In this document: piece after piece, positions 25,322 through 35,851 of the stretch
Layout: every line of letters begins with the position of its first letter
How positions within the stretch are numbered: position 1 is the stretch's first letter
Program-made: the position numbers and the translations under genes
Notes under the pieces: model-generated
Databases searched by the model: none
Told to the model about the DNA's origin: nothing
Seen by the model: the letters and a program-made list of their open reading frames with translations, nothing else
NCBI GenBank assembly: GCA_016716525.1
Contig: JADJWE010000010.1
Coordinates: 186,001 to 250,000 of the forward strand
Length of the DNA: 64,000 nt
From: Candidatus Flexicrinis affinis
Lineage (GTDB): Bacteria; Chloroflexota; Anaerolineae; Aggregatilineales; Phototrophicaceae
Direction of reading: 5' to 3'

Positions 25322-27523
25322 ATGAGCGATTCGCTGACCGGGGTGGTGGAGCGCACCACGTTCTATAACCCTGCCAACGGTTACAGCGTGGTGAAGATCA
25401 CGCCAGACAAGAAGATGCCCGGTGTGGCCGCCCGCGACGGTACGGTGACGGTCGTCGGCACGCTGCCGGAACTGGCCCCGGGCGAGCCAGTCGAGTTCAC
25501 CGGCTTGTGGATCGAGGACGCCAAGTACGGCAAGCAGTTCCGCGCCGAGACGTTCTCGCCCAGCCAACCGCGCAGCCTTGACGGCATCCGCCGCTACCTC
25601 GCCAGCGGCATTGTGAAAGGCATCGGCGAGGCCACCGCCGACAAGATCGTCAAGCACTTCGGCGAGGACACCATCACGATCCTCAACGCGGACCCCGACC
25701 GCCTGCGCGACGTCCACGGCCTAAAGGCCAGCCTCGCCGACAAACTGGCGAAGGCGTGGGCCGAGAACGCCGGCGTGCGCCAAACGATGATCTTTCTGCA
25801 GGACTTCGGCGTCTCGAGCAAAATGGCGAAGCGCATCTTCGACCACTACGGCGTCGCGGCCATCGAGACGGTCAAGCAGAATCCCTACGTGCTGGCCGAC
25901 GAGGTGTTCGGCATCGGCTTCATCCGCGCCGATCAGCTCGCCCGCGCCATGGGCATCAAGCCGGACGCGCCGGAGCGCATCCGCGCCGGGCTGGCCTACG
26001 CGCTCAACCAGCTTTCCGGAGAGGGTCACACGTGCGCCCCGCATGACGTGCTCGTCAAGGAGGCGCTCAAGCTGCTGTCGCTGGAATCCGGCTTAGAGAA
26101 CCTTGTCGAACAAGCCATCGGCGAGCAGACCTTCCGCGGCGATCTGATCAGCGAGACGTTGGACTTCAACGGCGAGCCGGTCGAGATGATTTATCTGCCG
26201 CGCTTCCACACCGCCGAGACCAAGGCAGCCAAGCGGCTGCGTGCGGTGTACAAGACGACCTCGCCGATTCAGCTCAAGCACAAGAAGACCGACTGGGACA
26301 AGCTGCTCAAGAAGCTGAGCACGCGCGACCGCATCGGCCTGAGCGACCAGCAGAAAGGCGCGGTGATCGCCGCGCTGACGTCCAAGCTCAGCGTGCTGAC
26401 CGGCGGCCCCGGCACCGGCAAGACCACCACGCTCAAGATGGTGCTGGAGGCGTTGGACGAAGGCGACTTCGAGGTGGCGTTGGCATCGCCAACCGGGCGC
26501 GCCGCCAAGCGCCTGAGCGAAGCGACCGGCAGGCAGGCCTACACCGTCCACCGCCTGCTCGGGTACGGCGGCGAGGGCTTCGCCTATGACGACAGCGCGC
26601 CGCTGGAGGCCGACTTCGTGATCGTCGACGAGGCCTCGATGCTGGACGTGCAGCTGCTGTTCGCCCTGACGCGCGCGCTCAAACCCGAGGCGCATCTGCT
26701 GCTCGTGGGCGACATCGACCAGCTTCCGAGCGTCGGCCCCGGCAACGTCCTGCGAGATATGATCGAAAGCGGCCTCGCCCACGTCACGCGGCTTGAGGTG
26801 ATCTTCCGGCAGGACGAAGGCAGCCACATCGTCCTGAACGCGCACCGCATCAACAACGGCGACGCGCCCTTCATGGACAACCGTTCCAACGACTTTTTCT
26901 TCTTTGTCGACACCGATGCAACCGGCGCGGCCGAGCTGCTGGTGGATGTTGTCATCAACCGTTTGCCGGCCAAGTTCGGCGTTGACCCGCTGGACACCGT
27001 GCAGGTCATCGCCCCGATGTACCGAGGTCCGGCCGGTGTCGACTCGCTCAACATGGTGCTGCAGCGGGCGCTCAACGGAAATCCGGCGCTCGCCAGCAAA
27101 CGCTTCGGCGACCGCACGTATCGTACCGGCGACAAGGTCATGCAGACGCGCAACAACTACGAGAAGGACGTCTACAACGGCGACATCGGGCGCATCAGCG
27201 GGTTCGACTTCGAGGAAAGCACGATGGAGGTCGTGTTCGACGGCCGTTACGTGATCTACGAGTTCCACGAGGTCATCGAGGAACTGACGCTGGCGTACTG
27301 CATCAGCACGCACAAGAGCCAAGGCTCGGAATACCCGATCGTGGTGATGCCGGTCGTCAAGCAGCACTACATGATGCTGCAGCGCAACCTGCTGTACACG
27401 GCGATCACGCGCGCCCGGCAGGCGGTCGTGCTGGTCGGCGACAAGCAGGCCGTGTACATGGCCGTCTCCAACAGCAAAGTGACCCGCCGGTACGGGGGTC
27501 TCCTTCACTTCCTAACTGCGTAG
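25322..27523 (+). CDS. recD2: SF1B DNA helicase, RecD2 (RecD/TraA) family
   Basis: A 733-aa ATP-dependent 5'-3' DNA helicase of the kind found without RecBC. The N-terminal OB-like and helix-hairpin-helix regions (residues about 1-330) precede the motor: LTGGPGTGKTTTLK Walker A near residue 360, DFVIVDEASMLD Walker B near 430, GDIDQLPSVGPG, and STHKSQGSEYP motif V/VI near 660. It acts in DNA repair or recombination. ATG 25322 is chosen because residues align with family N-termini (LTGVVERTTFYNPANGYSV); the frame is open further upstream only through the repeat. The stop codon TAG is shared with a GTAGGG hairpin repeat. Confidence 0.92.
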   Translation: MSDSLTGVVERTTFYNPANGYSVVKITPDKKMPGVAARDGTVTVVGTLPELAPGEPVEFTGLWIEDAKYGKQFRAETFSPSQPRSLDGIRRYLASGIVKGIGEATADKIVKHFGEDTITILNADPDRLRDVHGLKASLADKLAKAWAENAGVRQTMIFLQDFGVSSKMAKRIFDHYGVAAIETVKQNPYVLADEVFGIGFIRADQLARAMGIKPDAPERIRAGLAYALNQLSGEGHTCAPHDVLVKEALKLLSLESGLENLVEQAIGEQTFRGDLISETLDFNGEPVEMIYLPRFHTAETKAAKRLRAVYKTTSPIQLKHKKTDWDKLLKKLSTRDRIGLSDQQKGAVIAALTSKLSVLTGGPGTGKTTTLKMVLEALDEGDFEVALASPTGRAAKRLSEATGRQAYTVHRLLGYGGEGFAYDDSAPLEADFVIVDEASMLDVQLLFALTRALKPEAHLLLVGDIDQLPSVGPGNVLRDMIESGLAHVTRLEVIFRQDEGSHIVLNAHRINNGDAPFMDNRSNDFFFFVDTDATGAAELLVDVVINRLPAKFGVDPLDTVQVIAPMYRGPAGVDSLNMVLQRALNGNPALASKRFGDRTYRTGDKVMQTRNNYEKDVYNGDIGRISGFDFEESTMEVVFDGRYVIYEFHEVIEELTLAYCISTHKSQGSEYPIVVMPVVKQHYMMLQRNLLYTAITRARQAVVLVGDKQAVYMAVSNSKVTRRYGGLLHFLTA

Positions 27524-27543
27524 GGACGCGTGCCGGCGCGTCA
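27520..27543 (+). repeat. GTAGGG hairpin repeat overlapping the recD2 stop codon
   Basis: GTAGGGACGCG..CGCGTC forms a short hairpin. Its TAG is the recD2 stop codon. It may act as terminator. Confidence 0.5.
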
Positions 27544-27620
27544 TGGCCGCGGGACTAATGCCCGGTGAGAGAAATCCCGCCGCTCAGGCACCGGCCTCCG
27601 CAAATCGAACAGACTTTCGG

Positions 27621-27626
27621 TATAAT
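27621..27626 (+). promoter_or_regulatory. Candidate -10 box of ftsH
   Basis: A perfect TATAAT lies 33 bp before the ftsH GTG start. The -35 region is not convincing. Confidence 0.45.
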
Positions 27627-27659
27627 GTGACGTGAAGCAATAGGTTCTCGGAGTAGTGT

Positions 27660-29624
27660 GTGAATAACAGGCCGCCGGAGCCTCCTCAGCGGGGAGGCGA
27701 CAAGAAGGATCCCAAGACCACTCCGCCCCCCTCACCCTTCGGGAATGCACAGCGAATCTGGCTGGCGGTAGGGGCGTTCGTGCTGCTGCTCTTCCTGCTC
27801 ATGATCGCCAACAACCGGGGCGCAGGCGGGGGAGCCGATCTGCTGACGTACAACGAACTTGCGCGGCTGATTCAACAGGGCCGCGTAACGCGCTTGGTCA
27901 CCAGCGACAACGGCGAGGTCGTCGTACAGGTCGAGGGGCGCAATCAGCCGCTCCGCACGTTCAAAGAGCCGCTGATCAACCTGCGCGAGGAGATGTACGC
28001 GCTTGGCGTGACCGAGGACGAATGGCGTTCGATTGACGAAACGAGCGCCGTCCCCAGCGACAACACGTCCAGCGTGATCCTCAATCTCGCCATTGCCATC
28101 ATCCCGACCCTGCTGATCGTGTGGCTGTTATGGCGCATGATGCGCTCGGTCCGCGTCGGGCAGGATCAGGCGATGAGCTTCGGCCGCAGCCGCGCACGCG
28201 TCAACCGCGACGTCGAGCGCCCGCAGGTCACGTTTGCGGACGTCGCCGGCGCGGAGGAAGCGAAGGAAGAGCTCAAGGAAGTCGTCGAGTTCCTCAAAGA
28301 GCCGGACAAGTTCATCCGCCTCGGTGCGCGCGTGCCGAAGGGCGTACTGATGGTCGGGCCGCCGGGGACGGGCAAAACGCTGATGGCGCGCGCCGTGGCC
28401 GGTGAGGCCGGCGTGCCGTTCTTCAGCATCAGCGGGTCGGAGTTCGTCGAGATGTTCGTCGGTGTCGGCGCGAGCCGCGTGCGCGACCTGTTCGACCGCG
28501 CCAAGGCCGAAGCACCCGCCATCGTGTTCGTGGACGAAATCGACGCGGTCGGCCGTCATCGCGGCGCCGGCTTGGGCGGCGGGCACGACGAGCGCGAGCA
28601 AACCCTGAACCAAATTCTGGTCGAGATGGACGGCTTCGAGACCGGCACCAACGTCATCGTGCTGGCGTCGACCAACCGGCCCGACATCCTCGATCCGGCG
28701 CTGCTGCGCCCGGGCCGTTTCGACCGCAAGGTCGTGATGGACAACCCGGACGTCAAGGGCCGCCTCGACATCCTCAAAGTGCACGCCAAAGGCAAGCCGC
28801 TGGCGCAAAGCGTCGACCTCGAGGCGATCGCCAAGATCACCCCGGGCTTCAGCGGCGCCGACCTCGAAAACCTGATCAACGAGGCCGCGATTCTGGCCGC
28901 CCGCCGCAACCTGAAGAACATCGGCATGTCCGAGCTTCAGGAAGCGATGGAGCGTGTGATCATGGGGCCGGAGCGCAAAACGCGCGTGATCAGCGAGAAC
29001 GAGAAGAAGAAGATCGCCTATCACGAGGCTGGCCACGCCATCTTGCAGCACGTGCTCGAATACGCCGACCCGGTGCATAAGATCACGATTGTGCCGCGCG
29101 GGCGTGCTGGCGGGTACGTGATGAGCCTGCCCGACAGCGATACCATGCTCAAGAGCCGCGAGGAGTTCGAGGACGACATCGTGGCGGCGATGGGCGGGCG
29201 TGCCGCCGAAGAGATCGTGTTCAACCAGCTCACGACCGGCGCCAGCAACGACCTTCAACAGGCGACGCGCATCGCCCGCGCGATGGTCACCAAGTTCGGC
29301 ATGAGCGAACTGCTCGGGCCGCGCAGCTACGACAGCAGCAGCGGCAACATATTCCTCGGCCGCGAGCTGAGCGAGATGCGCGAGTACAGCGAACACTACG
29401 CCGAGGAGATCGACAACGAGGTCCGCAGCATCTTGCAGCGCTGCTACGACCGCGCCAAGACGATCCTGTCCGACAGCCGCGAAAAGCTCGACACGCTGGC
29501 CGATGCGCTGATCGAGCACGAGACGCTCGACCGCAGCACGTTCGAAACGCTGATGACGAACCTATCTGGCCAGCAGGGCGCGCAGACGCCGGCGATGTTC
29601 GACACGCAGCCCCCGCAGGAGTAG
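27660..29624 (+). CDS. ftsH: ATP-dependent zinc metalloprotease FtsH
   Basis: A 654-aa membrane-anchored AAA+ protease that degrades misfolded and regulatory membrane proteins. A Pro-rich cytosolic start (residues 1-25) is followed by membrane helix 1 (about 29-48), an extracytoplasmic domain (49-140), helix 2 (about 143-161), and the AAA+ domain with GPPGTGKT at 233-240, VFVDEIDAVG and the arginine-finger segment LRPGRFDR. The zinc site HEAGH lies near residue 455. Length is normal for the family. The start is GTG at 27660, 34 bases after a TATAAT box; an ATG alternative is not available nearby. Structured repeat copy C lies downstream. Confidence 0.96.
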   Translation: MNNRPPEPPQRGGDKKDPKTTPPPSPFGNAQRIWLAVGAFVLLLFLLMIANNRGAGGGADLLTYNELARLIQQGRVTRLVTSDNGEVVVQVEGRNQPLRTFKEPLINLREEMYALGVTEDEWRSIDETSAVPSDNTSSVILNLAIAIIPTLLIVWLLWRMMRSVRVGQDQAMSFGRSRARVNRDVERPQVTFADVAGAEEAKEELKEVVEFLKEPDKFIRLGARVPKGVLMVGPPGTGKTLMARAVAGEAGVPFFSISGSEFVEMFVGVGASRVRDLFDRAKAEAPAIVFVDEIDAVGRHRGAGLGGGHDEREQTLNQILVEMDGFETGTNVIVLASTNRPDILDPALLRPGRFDRKVVMDNPDVKGRLDILKVHAKGKPLAQSVDLEAIAKITPGFSGADLENLINEAAILAARRNLKNIGMSELQEAMERVIMGPERKTRVISENEKKKIAYHEAGHAILQHVLEYADPVHKITIVPRGRAGGYVMSLPDSDTMLKSREEFEDDIVAAMGGRAAEEIVFNQLTTGASNDLQQATRIARAMVTKFGMSELLGPRSYDSSSGNIFLGRELSEMREYSEHYAEEIDNEVRSILQRCYDRAKTILSDSREKLDTLADALIEHETLDRSTFETLMTNLSGQQGAQTPAMFDTQPPQE

Positions 29625-29649
29625 CGCGGGCAAAGACACTGCACAGAAC

Positions 29650-29669
29650 GGGCGGCCAATGGGTCGCCC
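29650..29669. repeat. Imperfect hairpin repeat after ftsH
   Basis: GGGCGGCC-AAT-GGGTCGCCC is an imperfect member of the GGGCGACC hairpin family, 26 bp past the ftsH stop. Confidence 0.5.
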
Positions 29670-29700
29670 GTGTGATTCTCCGCACCGGTCCATCGCTTCA

Positions 29701-29842
29701 TTGGGGCGCTGCCCCAAACCCCGCCAGAAGGCTTACGCCCTCTGGACTCCCATTCCGCGAATTCGATGCGTATGCGCATCGAATTCGCAGTAACGGGGTC
29801 AAGGGGTGCAAACCCCTTGTGGAGGTGTGGAGGCGAAGCCGT
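29701..29842 (+). repeat. Multi-hairpin structured repeat, copy C
   Basis: Between ftsH and mdh. Order: GGGGC-GCT-GCCCC (29703-29714), CCAGAAGGC..GCCCTCTGG (29724-29745), central stem with perfect 14-nt arms GCGAATTCGATGCG (29757-29770) and complement (29775-29788), CAAGGGG-TGCAAA-CCCCTTG (29800-29819), and an imperfect GGC-GAA-GCC end stem. It differs from copy H in the central arm by G:C to A:T at the third pair, a compensated change. Confidence 0.92.
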
Positions 29843-29919
29843 TGCGCGGTCCTGAAAGCATGACAGCCGGCATGCCGGATCTAGGTCCAATGGCAGTGTA
29901 CGCCTGTGCGCCTCACGCG

Positions 29920-29925
29920 TATAAT
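29920..29925 (+). promoter_or_regulatory. Candidate -10 box of mdh
   Basis: A perfect TATAAT lies 49 bp before the mdh ATG. No clear -35 box is seen. Confidence 0.45.
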
Positions 29926-29974
29926 CGGCCGCATTCGGAAGGGTTCTGAATAGCGCAAACAGGAGAGATTTGTC

Positions 29975-30925
<951 letters not shown>

Positions 30926-30948
30926 GAAGCCGATTGAGAAGTAGTGTG

Positions 30949-31091
30949 TAGGCGTTGCCTCCACACCTCCACAAGGGGTTTGCACCCCTTGACCCCATCT
31001 CTGCGGATTGTCCTCGCACGCGAGGACAATCCGCGAGTACGGGAGGCCGGAGGGCGAAAGCCTTCCGGCAGGGTTTGGGACAGCGTCCCAA
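30949..31091 (-). repeat. Multi-hairpin structured repeat, copy D
   Basis: After mdh, in reverse orientation. Central stem: perfect 14-nt arms GCGGATTGTCCTCG (31003-31016) and complement (31021-31034). The CAAGGGG/CCCCTTG stem lies at 30972-30991 and the CCGGAGGGC..GCCTTCCGG stem near 31048-31069. Confidence 0.9.
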
Positions 31092-31484
31092 CCTGAAAGC
31101 CCCTTTTCAAACTGTCTCTAAGGGCAGTGCTGAATATCGAGTGCTGAGTGCTGAGCAAAAGCGGGCACAGAGCGCCGTGAGATCACAGAGGGGCGGGCCG
31201 ATGGCTCGCCCTTTGCGTTGTATGGCGCAGATTCCGGACGCGATATATCGCGTCCACACCGCGGCGGTTTGCGGGGTATGCGCGGCGAGCAAGACACGCG
31301 CCGAAATCCGAAAGCCCCTCTCCACGGGAGAGGGGTTGGGGTGAGGTTTCGGTGGAGAGGGGTTGGGGCTGAGGGTCGGGCGGCTCGCCCCTACAGCCTC
31401 CCGACGCACGCGGTAGAATAGGGTAATGTGTCGTTTTCTCCCCTGCGCCCCTCGTGGGAGGGGGCCGGGGGGTGAGGGAGTCTC
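31092..31484. repeat. 393-bp repeat-rich spacer before the homocysteine methyltransferase gene
   Basis: Contains the perfect 20-nt palindrome GGACGCGATATATCGCGTCC (31236-31255), an imperfect GGGCGGGCC..GGCTCGCCC hairpin (31192-31212), and several CCCTCTCC..GAGAGGGG / GGGGTGAGG repeats between 31315 and 31480. No coding sequence was identified. Confidence 0.7.
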
Positions 31485-32435
31485 ATGCGCAGTCCATTAC
31501 GCGCCATCCTTGACCGTCAACCTGTCGTCGTGCTGGACGGCGCGCTGGCGACCGAGCTTGAAGCGCGCGGGTGCGACCTGCACGATCCGCTGTGGTCGGC
31601 GCGGGTGCTGATCGAACAGCCCGAGCTGATCCGGCAGGTGCACGCCGACTACTACGCCGCCGGCGCGGACGTCGCCACGACCGCCAGCTATCAGGCGACG
31701 TTCGAGGGGTTCGCGCGGCGCGGATTCTCCGAGTCGCAGGCGGCCGACCTGATGCGCCTCTCGGTGGCGCTGGCGATCGAAGCGCGCGATGCCTTCTGGG
31801 CCGATCCGGCCAACCGGGCGAATCGCGTGCGCCCGTTGGTGGCCGCGTCGGTCGGGCCGTACGGCGCATTCTTGGCCGATGGCAGCGAGTATCGCGGCGA
31901 CTACGCGCTGGACGAGGACGGGCTGGTCGCGTTCCACCGCGCGCGGTTCGGCGTACTGGCGGGGTCCGGCGCCGACCTGCTGGCCTGCGAGACGATCCCG
32001 TGCCTGAGCGAGGCACGCGCCCTGCTGCGCCTGCTGGACGCGCATCCGGGCACGTGGGCGTGGATCAGCTTCTCGTGCACGGACGGCGCGCATCTGAGCA
32101 GCGGCGAGTCGTTCTCGGAGGCCGCGGCGCTCGTCGGAACGCATCCGCAGGTGGCCGCGGTCGGCGTCAACTGCACGGCCCCGCGCTTCATCCTCGATCT
32201 GATCCGCGCCGCGCGCGCCGCAACCAGCATACCGGTTGCCGTGTATCCCAACAGCGGCGAGGATTACGACCCGGTCACCAAGACGTGGCAGGGCGAGCGC
32301 GCCTGCGACGCCTTTGCCGACGATGCGCGCAGCTGGTTCGATGCCGGTGCCCGCGTGATCGGCGGGTGCTGCCGCACGACACCGGCGCACATCCGGGCGG
32401 TCACGGACGAGATCATGCGTTTCCAGTCCCGCTGA
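31485..32435 (+). CDS. mmuM: Homocysteine S-methyltransferase (MmuM type)
   Basis: A 316-aa enzyme transferring a methyl group, probably from S-methylmethionine, to homocysteine to form methionine. The barrel starts VVVLDGALATELEARG. Zinc ligands are a Cys in VGVNCTAP and the Cys pair in IGGCCRTTPAHI near the C-terminus, the family hallmark. Length fits MmuM (about 310 aa), not the large cobalamin MetH. The ATG at 31485 directly follows a GGGGTGAGGG repeat whose purines could act as ribosome site. No SAM-cycle gene is next to it. Confidence 0.9.
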   Translation: MRSPLRAILDRQPVVVLDGALATELEARGCDLHDPLWSARVLIEQPELIRQVHADYYAAGADVATTASYQATFEGFARRGFSESQAADLMRLSVALAIEARDAFWADPANRANRVRPLVAASVGPYGAFLADGSEYRGDYALDEDGLVAFHRARFGVLAGSGADLLACETIPCLSEARALLRLLDAHPGTWAWISFSCTDGAHLSSGESFSEAAALVGTHPQVAAVGVNCTAPRFILDLIRAARAATSIPVAVYPNSGEDYDPVTKTWQGERACDAFADDARSWFDAGARVIGGCCRTTPAHIRAVTDEIMRFQSR

Positions 32436-32523
32436 GCCGGTTGGCACACTTCGGACCTACGCGCTGCCCGGGTAAGCCACGCTATACTCCACGCGGACAG
32501 ATCCAATACCGGAAGGTGCGTGC

Positions 32524-33458
32524 ATGATTCACCATCTGCAACCCGAGCGCAGGACGCTTCACGGGCACTTCTCGCGCGATCTTGCCCCGGTGCTGACGAT
32601 CTCATCCGGGGATACGGTCGTGTGTTCGACGCTGGACGCAGGCTGGGGGATGGAACCGTTCGCCGGGGGCGCGTATACCCCGCGCAAAGAGTTCGAAGGG
32701 CGCAGCGCGCCGCTGGATGACGGCCACGCGTTGATCGGGCCGATCGAAATCCGCGAGGCACAGCCCGGCATGACGCTCGAAGTGTACGTCGACGCGCATG
32801 TGCCCGGGCCGGGCGGCTCATGCCTTGCCGAGGGCTGGCTCACTGTCTTCAACGAGCAATACGGCCTGCTCGATCGGGGATCGTCCACGCATGGACGCTG
32901 GACAACGAGCGCAGGGTCGGGCGCAATCAGCACGGGCACACGGTCGCGCTGCGTCCGTTCATGGGCGTGATGGGGATGCCGCCTGCCGAGCACGGATCTT
33001 TCCGACCGCTCCGCGCGCGCCACGGCGGCAACATGGACTGCCGCGATTTGGTCGCCGGCAGCCGGCTGCCTACCGATCGCCGTCCCCGGCGGACTGTTCT
33101 CGGTCGGTGACGGGCATGCGGCGCAGGGGCACGGCGAGATTAGCGGGACGGCCATCGAGTGCCCGATGGATCGCGTCGAATTGACGTTCCGCGTGCACGA
33201 CGACTTTCCGATCGAAGCGCCGGTCGCCAGAACGCCGGACGCCTGGATTGCCATGGGCTTGACGCGGATCTGGAGAATGCGACGTTCGCGGCCATTGACT
33301 CAATGCTCGGGCTGATGGAGTCGAATTTCGGCATCAGCCGCCGCGACGCGCTGGCGCTGGCGTCCGTGGTCGTCGACCTGCACGTCACCCAGATCGTCAA
33401 CGGCGTGTGCGGCGTCCATGCCGCCCTGCCGATCGGGTCGATTGGCGGTATGTGGTAG
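32524..33458 (+). pseudogene. Acetamidase/formamidase family gene with three frameshifts
   Basis: Pieces in three frames together give a nearly complete acetamidase/formamidase. The first runs from ATG 32524 (HFSRDLAPVLTISSGDTVV..LDAGWG..HALIGPI) to about 32890. The next frame gives HAWTLDNERRVG..GVMGMPP..GGNMDCRDLVAGSRL to about 33070. Then comes GGLFSVGDGHAAQGHGE..FRVHDDFPIEAP to about 33258, and after a one-base loss LENATFAAIDSMLGLM..VVDLHVTQIVNGVCGVHA to the stop. The residues of the metal site (GGNMDC, GDGHAAQGHGE) are preserved. It would hydrolyse formamide or acetamide if intact. The preserved motifs mean recent decay or sequencing indels. Confidence 0.8.
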
Positions 33459-33480
33459 ACCGCTGTACGGAGGGTCGAAG

Positions 33481-34501
33481 GTGCTTGAGAAGCCGGACAT
33501 CGACGACGCGCTGATCGTCGCCTGCCTGCACGACGCATGGGAGTAGACGCGCGCACGCTCGATTTCTTGCCTATCGGCGCGCACGCCAACACGGCGGGCT
33601 ACCGCGCAGAGACAACCGACAGTCCGTTGTTCGTCAAGCTGCGGCGCGGCGATTTCAACGCGGCGACCGTGACCGTCCCCAAGGCGCTGCATGACGCCGG
33701 CGTGACGCACGTCATCGCCCCCCATCGCGAACCGGCACGGGCGCTGTCGTCGCCCGTGGTGGACGGGCAGCTCGCCGTGTTTCCGTTTGTCGACGGCGCG
33801 GACGGCTGGGAGCGCGTGCTGATCGCCACCGATTGGATCGCGTTCGGGCGCGCGCTCAAGCACTTCCCACGGCACCCCTTCCCGCACACGTGACCGCGCA
33901 GATCCCGCACGACACATTCGATCCTGTATGGCGGGACAAGGTCGCCGCGCTGCTGAACGCGCTCGACTGGTGGCCGTTGGACGATCCGGTGACGTACGGG
34001 TTGGCCGACCTGCTGCGCGAGCGCCAGCCGCAGATCGAGGCGCTTATCAGCCACGCGCGTGTATTGGCGGGACATCTGCGTTCGCATCCGCTGCCGTTGA
34101 TCGTCTGTCACGGCGATATCCACGTCGGCAACGTCTTGATCACGCCCGACGGCACGCTGTACCTCGTGGACTGGGACACGCTGATCCGCGCGCCAAAGGA
34201 ACGCGACCTGATGTTCGTCGGCGCGGGCTTGGGCAGCAGCGATCCGATCGGGCCGGATGAGCAGGCGGCGTTGTTCTACGAGGGTTACGGCTCGACGGAC
34301 GTCGATACTTCGGCGCTGGCGTACTACCGCTGCGAACGGATCGTCGAGGACATTGCCGCGTACTGCGAGCAGATCCTGCTCACGCTGCCGGATAATGCCG
34401 ACCGTGCCAATGGTCTCGCCCAGCTTGCGGGTCAGTTCACGCCGGAAGTGTCGTGGACATCGCGCTGGCGACGGCCGAACGGGCCGCCGGTATGCGGATG
34501 A
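33481..34501 (+). pseudogene. Aminoglycoside-phosphotransferase-like kinase gene with two frameshifts
   Basis: From GTG 33481 (behind a GGAGG ribosome site, 22 bp after the acetamidase) the frame gives LEKPDIDDALIVACLHDAW, then hits a stop at 33544. The continuing protein lies in the next frame (GVDARTLDFLPIG..FVKLRRG..VFPFVDG) to about 33865, and in a third frame (LPTAPLPAHV..ICHGDIHVGNVLI..LVDWDTLIRAPKERDL) to 34501. The HGDIHxGN catalytic loop and the VDWDT metal site are intact, as in small-molecule or antibiotic kinases of the APH fold. The substrate is unknown. As written, no full-length protein can be made. Confidence 0.8.
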
Positions 34502-34516
34502 TTTGAGTGAGGGGCG

Positions 34517-34742
34517 ATGTCACGGGGTGAAGCAGCAGCCAACCTGTTGGTGACGGTGGTCGCGATGACGCCGCTGATGCTGCTGGCGTGGCGGGTAATT
34601 CCGCCGGTCGCCGCTGCCGCCCGGTCACGGCCCGGCGCGGTATCGGGCGCTGCGTATCCGGATCGGCGCCGGTGCGCTGATCGCGGTTGGCTTGGGCCTG
34701 ATGCTTTGGTTCGGCCTGCAGTTGCTTGCCGCGCGCGAATGA
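34517..34742 (+). pseudogene. Small two-helix membrane protein gene, frameshifted
   Basis: ATG 34517 gives MSRGEAAANLLVTVVAMTPLMLLAWRVIPPV, a membrane helix. Near 34622 the frame must shift to give RYRALRIRIGAGALIAVGLGLMLWFGLQLLAARE, a second helix ending at TGA 34742. Read straight through it becomes an Arg-rich chance tail. No family is recognised. It is the third consecutive gene with an indel. Confidence 0.5.
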
Positions 34743-34913
34743 TCGTGCCGCTGAGGGGCGGGTAGGATCGATGTCGCGTTGTCTAAGCCACGGTTCGGAA
34801 GTCGAGGGCGTTGGTCTCCCATTTCGCAGCCTTGAACGAGCGATAGACCTGCAAGATGGTAGACCAAATCTTTCAGCGTACGAACACCGGCGTAGCCATA
34901 TTGGTGAGGTGTT
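34743..34913. other. Gene-free spacer
   Basis: 171 bp between the frameshifted small gene and the TauE/SafE gene. No gene, clear hairpin or member of the repeat families is visible. Confidence 0.5.
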
Positions 34914-35696
34914 TCACACCCCGACGTACGGCTGTACCACGAACCAGATACCGACGACGACGAGGAACGCGCCATAGAGCTGCTTCATGCGCGCGGCCGA
35001 CAGACCGATCGCGATACGTGCTCCGCCTAACGCCCCGACCGCCAACCCGACCGCGACCGGCACCGCGACCAGCACGTCCAACGTCCCCGCAGCGGCATAG
35101 CGCAGCACACCCGGCAGGCCGACCGGCAGCAGCAGCGCGCCGAGCGACGACCCGACCGCGCGCTTGTGCGGAAAGCCGAAGAATCCGACCAGTGCCGGCA
35201 CGATCACAATGCCGCCGCCGATCCCGAACATGCCGGACAGGACGCCTGCGCCCAACCCGAGCGCGAACAGCCCCCACCACGGCGTGCTGGACGTGTCGGC
35301 GTCGTCGCTGACCGGCGCGGCAGGCTTGCCCCGGCTGAACACACCGAGAAAGCGCAGGCCCATAATGACCACGAACACGCCGTACGCCTGTTTGAACAGC
35401 GTGGCCGGCAGCGCCAGCGTGATCTCCGCGCCGATGATGGTCGTCAACACAAGCCCGACTGCCACCCACGCCGACGCGCGAATGTCGAGTAGTCCCTTGC
35501 GCCGGTACTCCAGCACAGCGAAGATGCCGACCGGCAGCAGCAGCGCCGCCAGCGACGTCGCGACGGCGGTCTTGGCGTCGAACGCGAGCAGCAGCGTTAA
35601 CGCCGGGACGATGACGATGCCGCCGCCGATCCCGAACAATCCGCTGAACACCCCCGCGCCCAGCCCGAGCACGAGCAGCAGTAAGAAATTATCCAT
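34914..35696 (-). CDS. TauE/SafE-family sulfite/organosulfur exporter
   Basis: A 260-aa membrane protein with about eight helices in two homologous halves. The family signature occurs twice: GVFSGLFGIGGGIVIVPAL near residue 15-33 and GVLSGMFGIGGGIVIVPAL near 148-166, showing the internal duplication. Members move sulfite, sulfoacetate, taurine or related anions across the inner membrane; the actual substrate is unknown. ATG 35696. It lies downstream of the truncated epimerase on the same strand, separated by a GTAGGG hairpin repeat. Confidence 0.9.
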   Translation of the reverse strand: MDNFLLLLVLGLGAGVFSGLFGIGGGIVIVPALTLLLAFDAKTAVATSLAALLLPVGIFAVLEYRRKGLLDIRASAWVAVGLVLTTIIGAEITLALPATLFKQAYGVFVVIMGLRFLGVFSRGKPAAPVSDDADTSSTPWWGLFALGLGAGVLSGMFGIGGGIVIVPALVGFFGFPHKRAVGSSLGALLLPVGLPGVLRYAAAGTLDVLVAVPVAVGLAVGALGGARIAIGLSAARMKQLYGAFLVVVGIWFVVQPYVGV

Positions 35697-35851
35697 CTGA
35701 TTGACCTAACGAGACCGATATACCCGGCCCAGTGTACCCAACTCCGCCGCACCGGGGGATCGCAATGGTTCACGGATACGGCATGCCAGACGTCACGTTG
35801 AGTTTTCAGAAATTAGGTATCCATCGTCAGTGATCAGGCGCCGAAGGTTGC

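Noticed and set aside
28128..29519. Long reverse-strand open frame opposite ftsH (463 codons)
   Set aside because: Antisense shadow of a high-GC gene: composition is His/Arg/Val-rich without motifs, while the forward frame is unmistakably FtsH. The same holds for 26093-27508 opposite recD2, 42937-44391 opposite cytochrome b and 13436-14752 opposite nrdJ.
34856..35311. Forward frame overlapping the TauE/SafE gene
   Set aside because: Arg/Pro-rich antisense of a well-defined membrane protein; no independent support.
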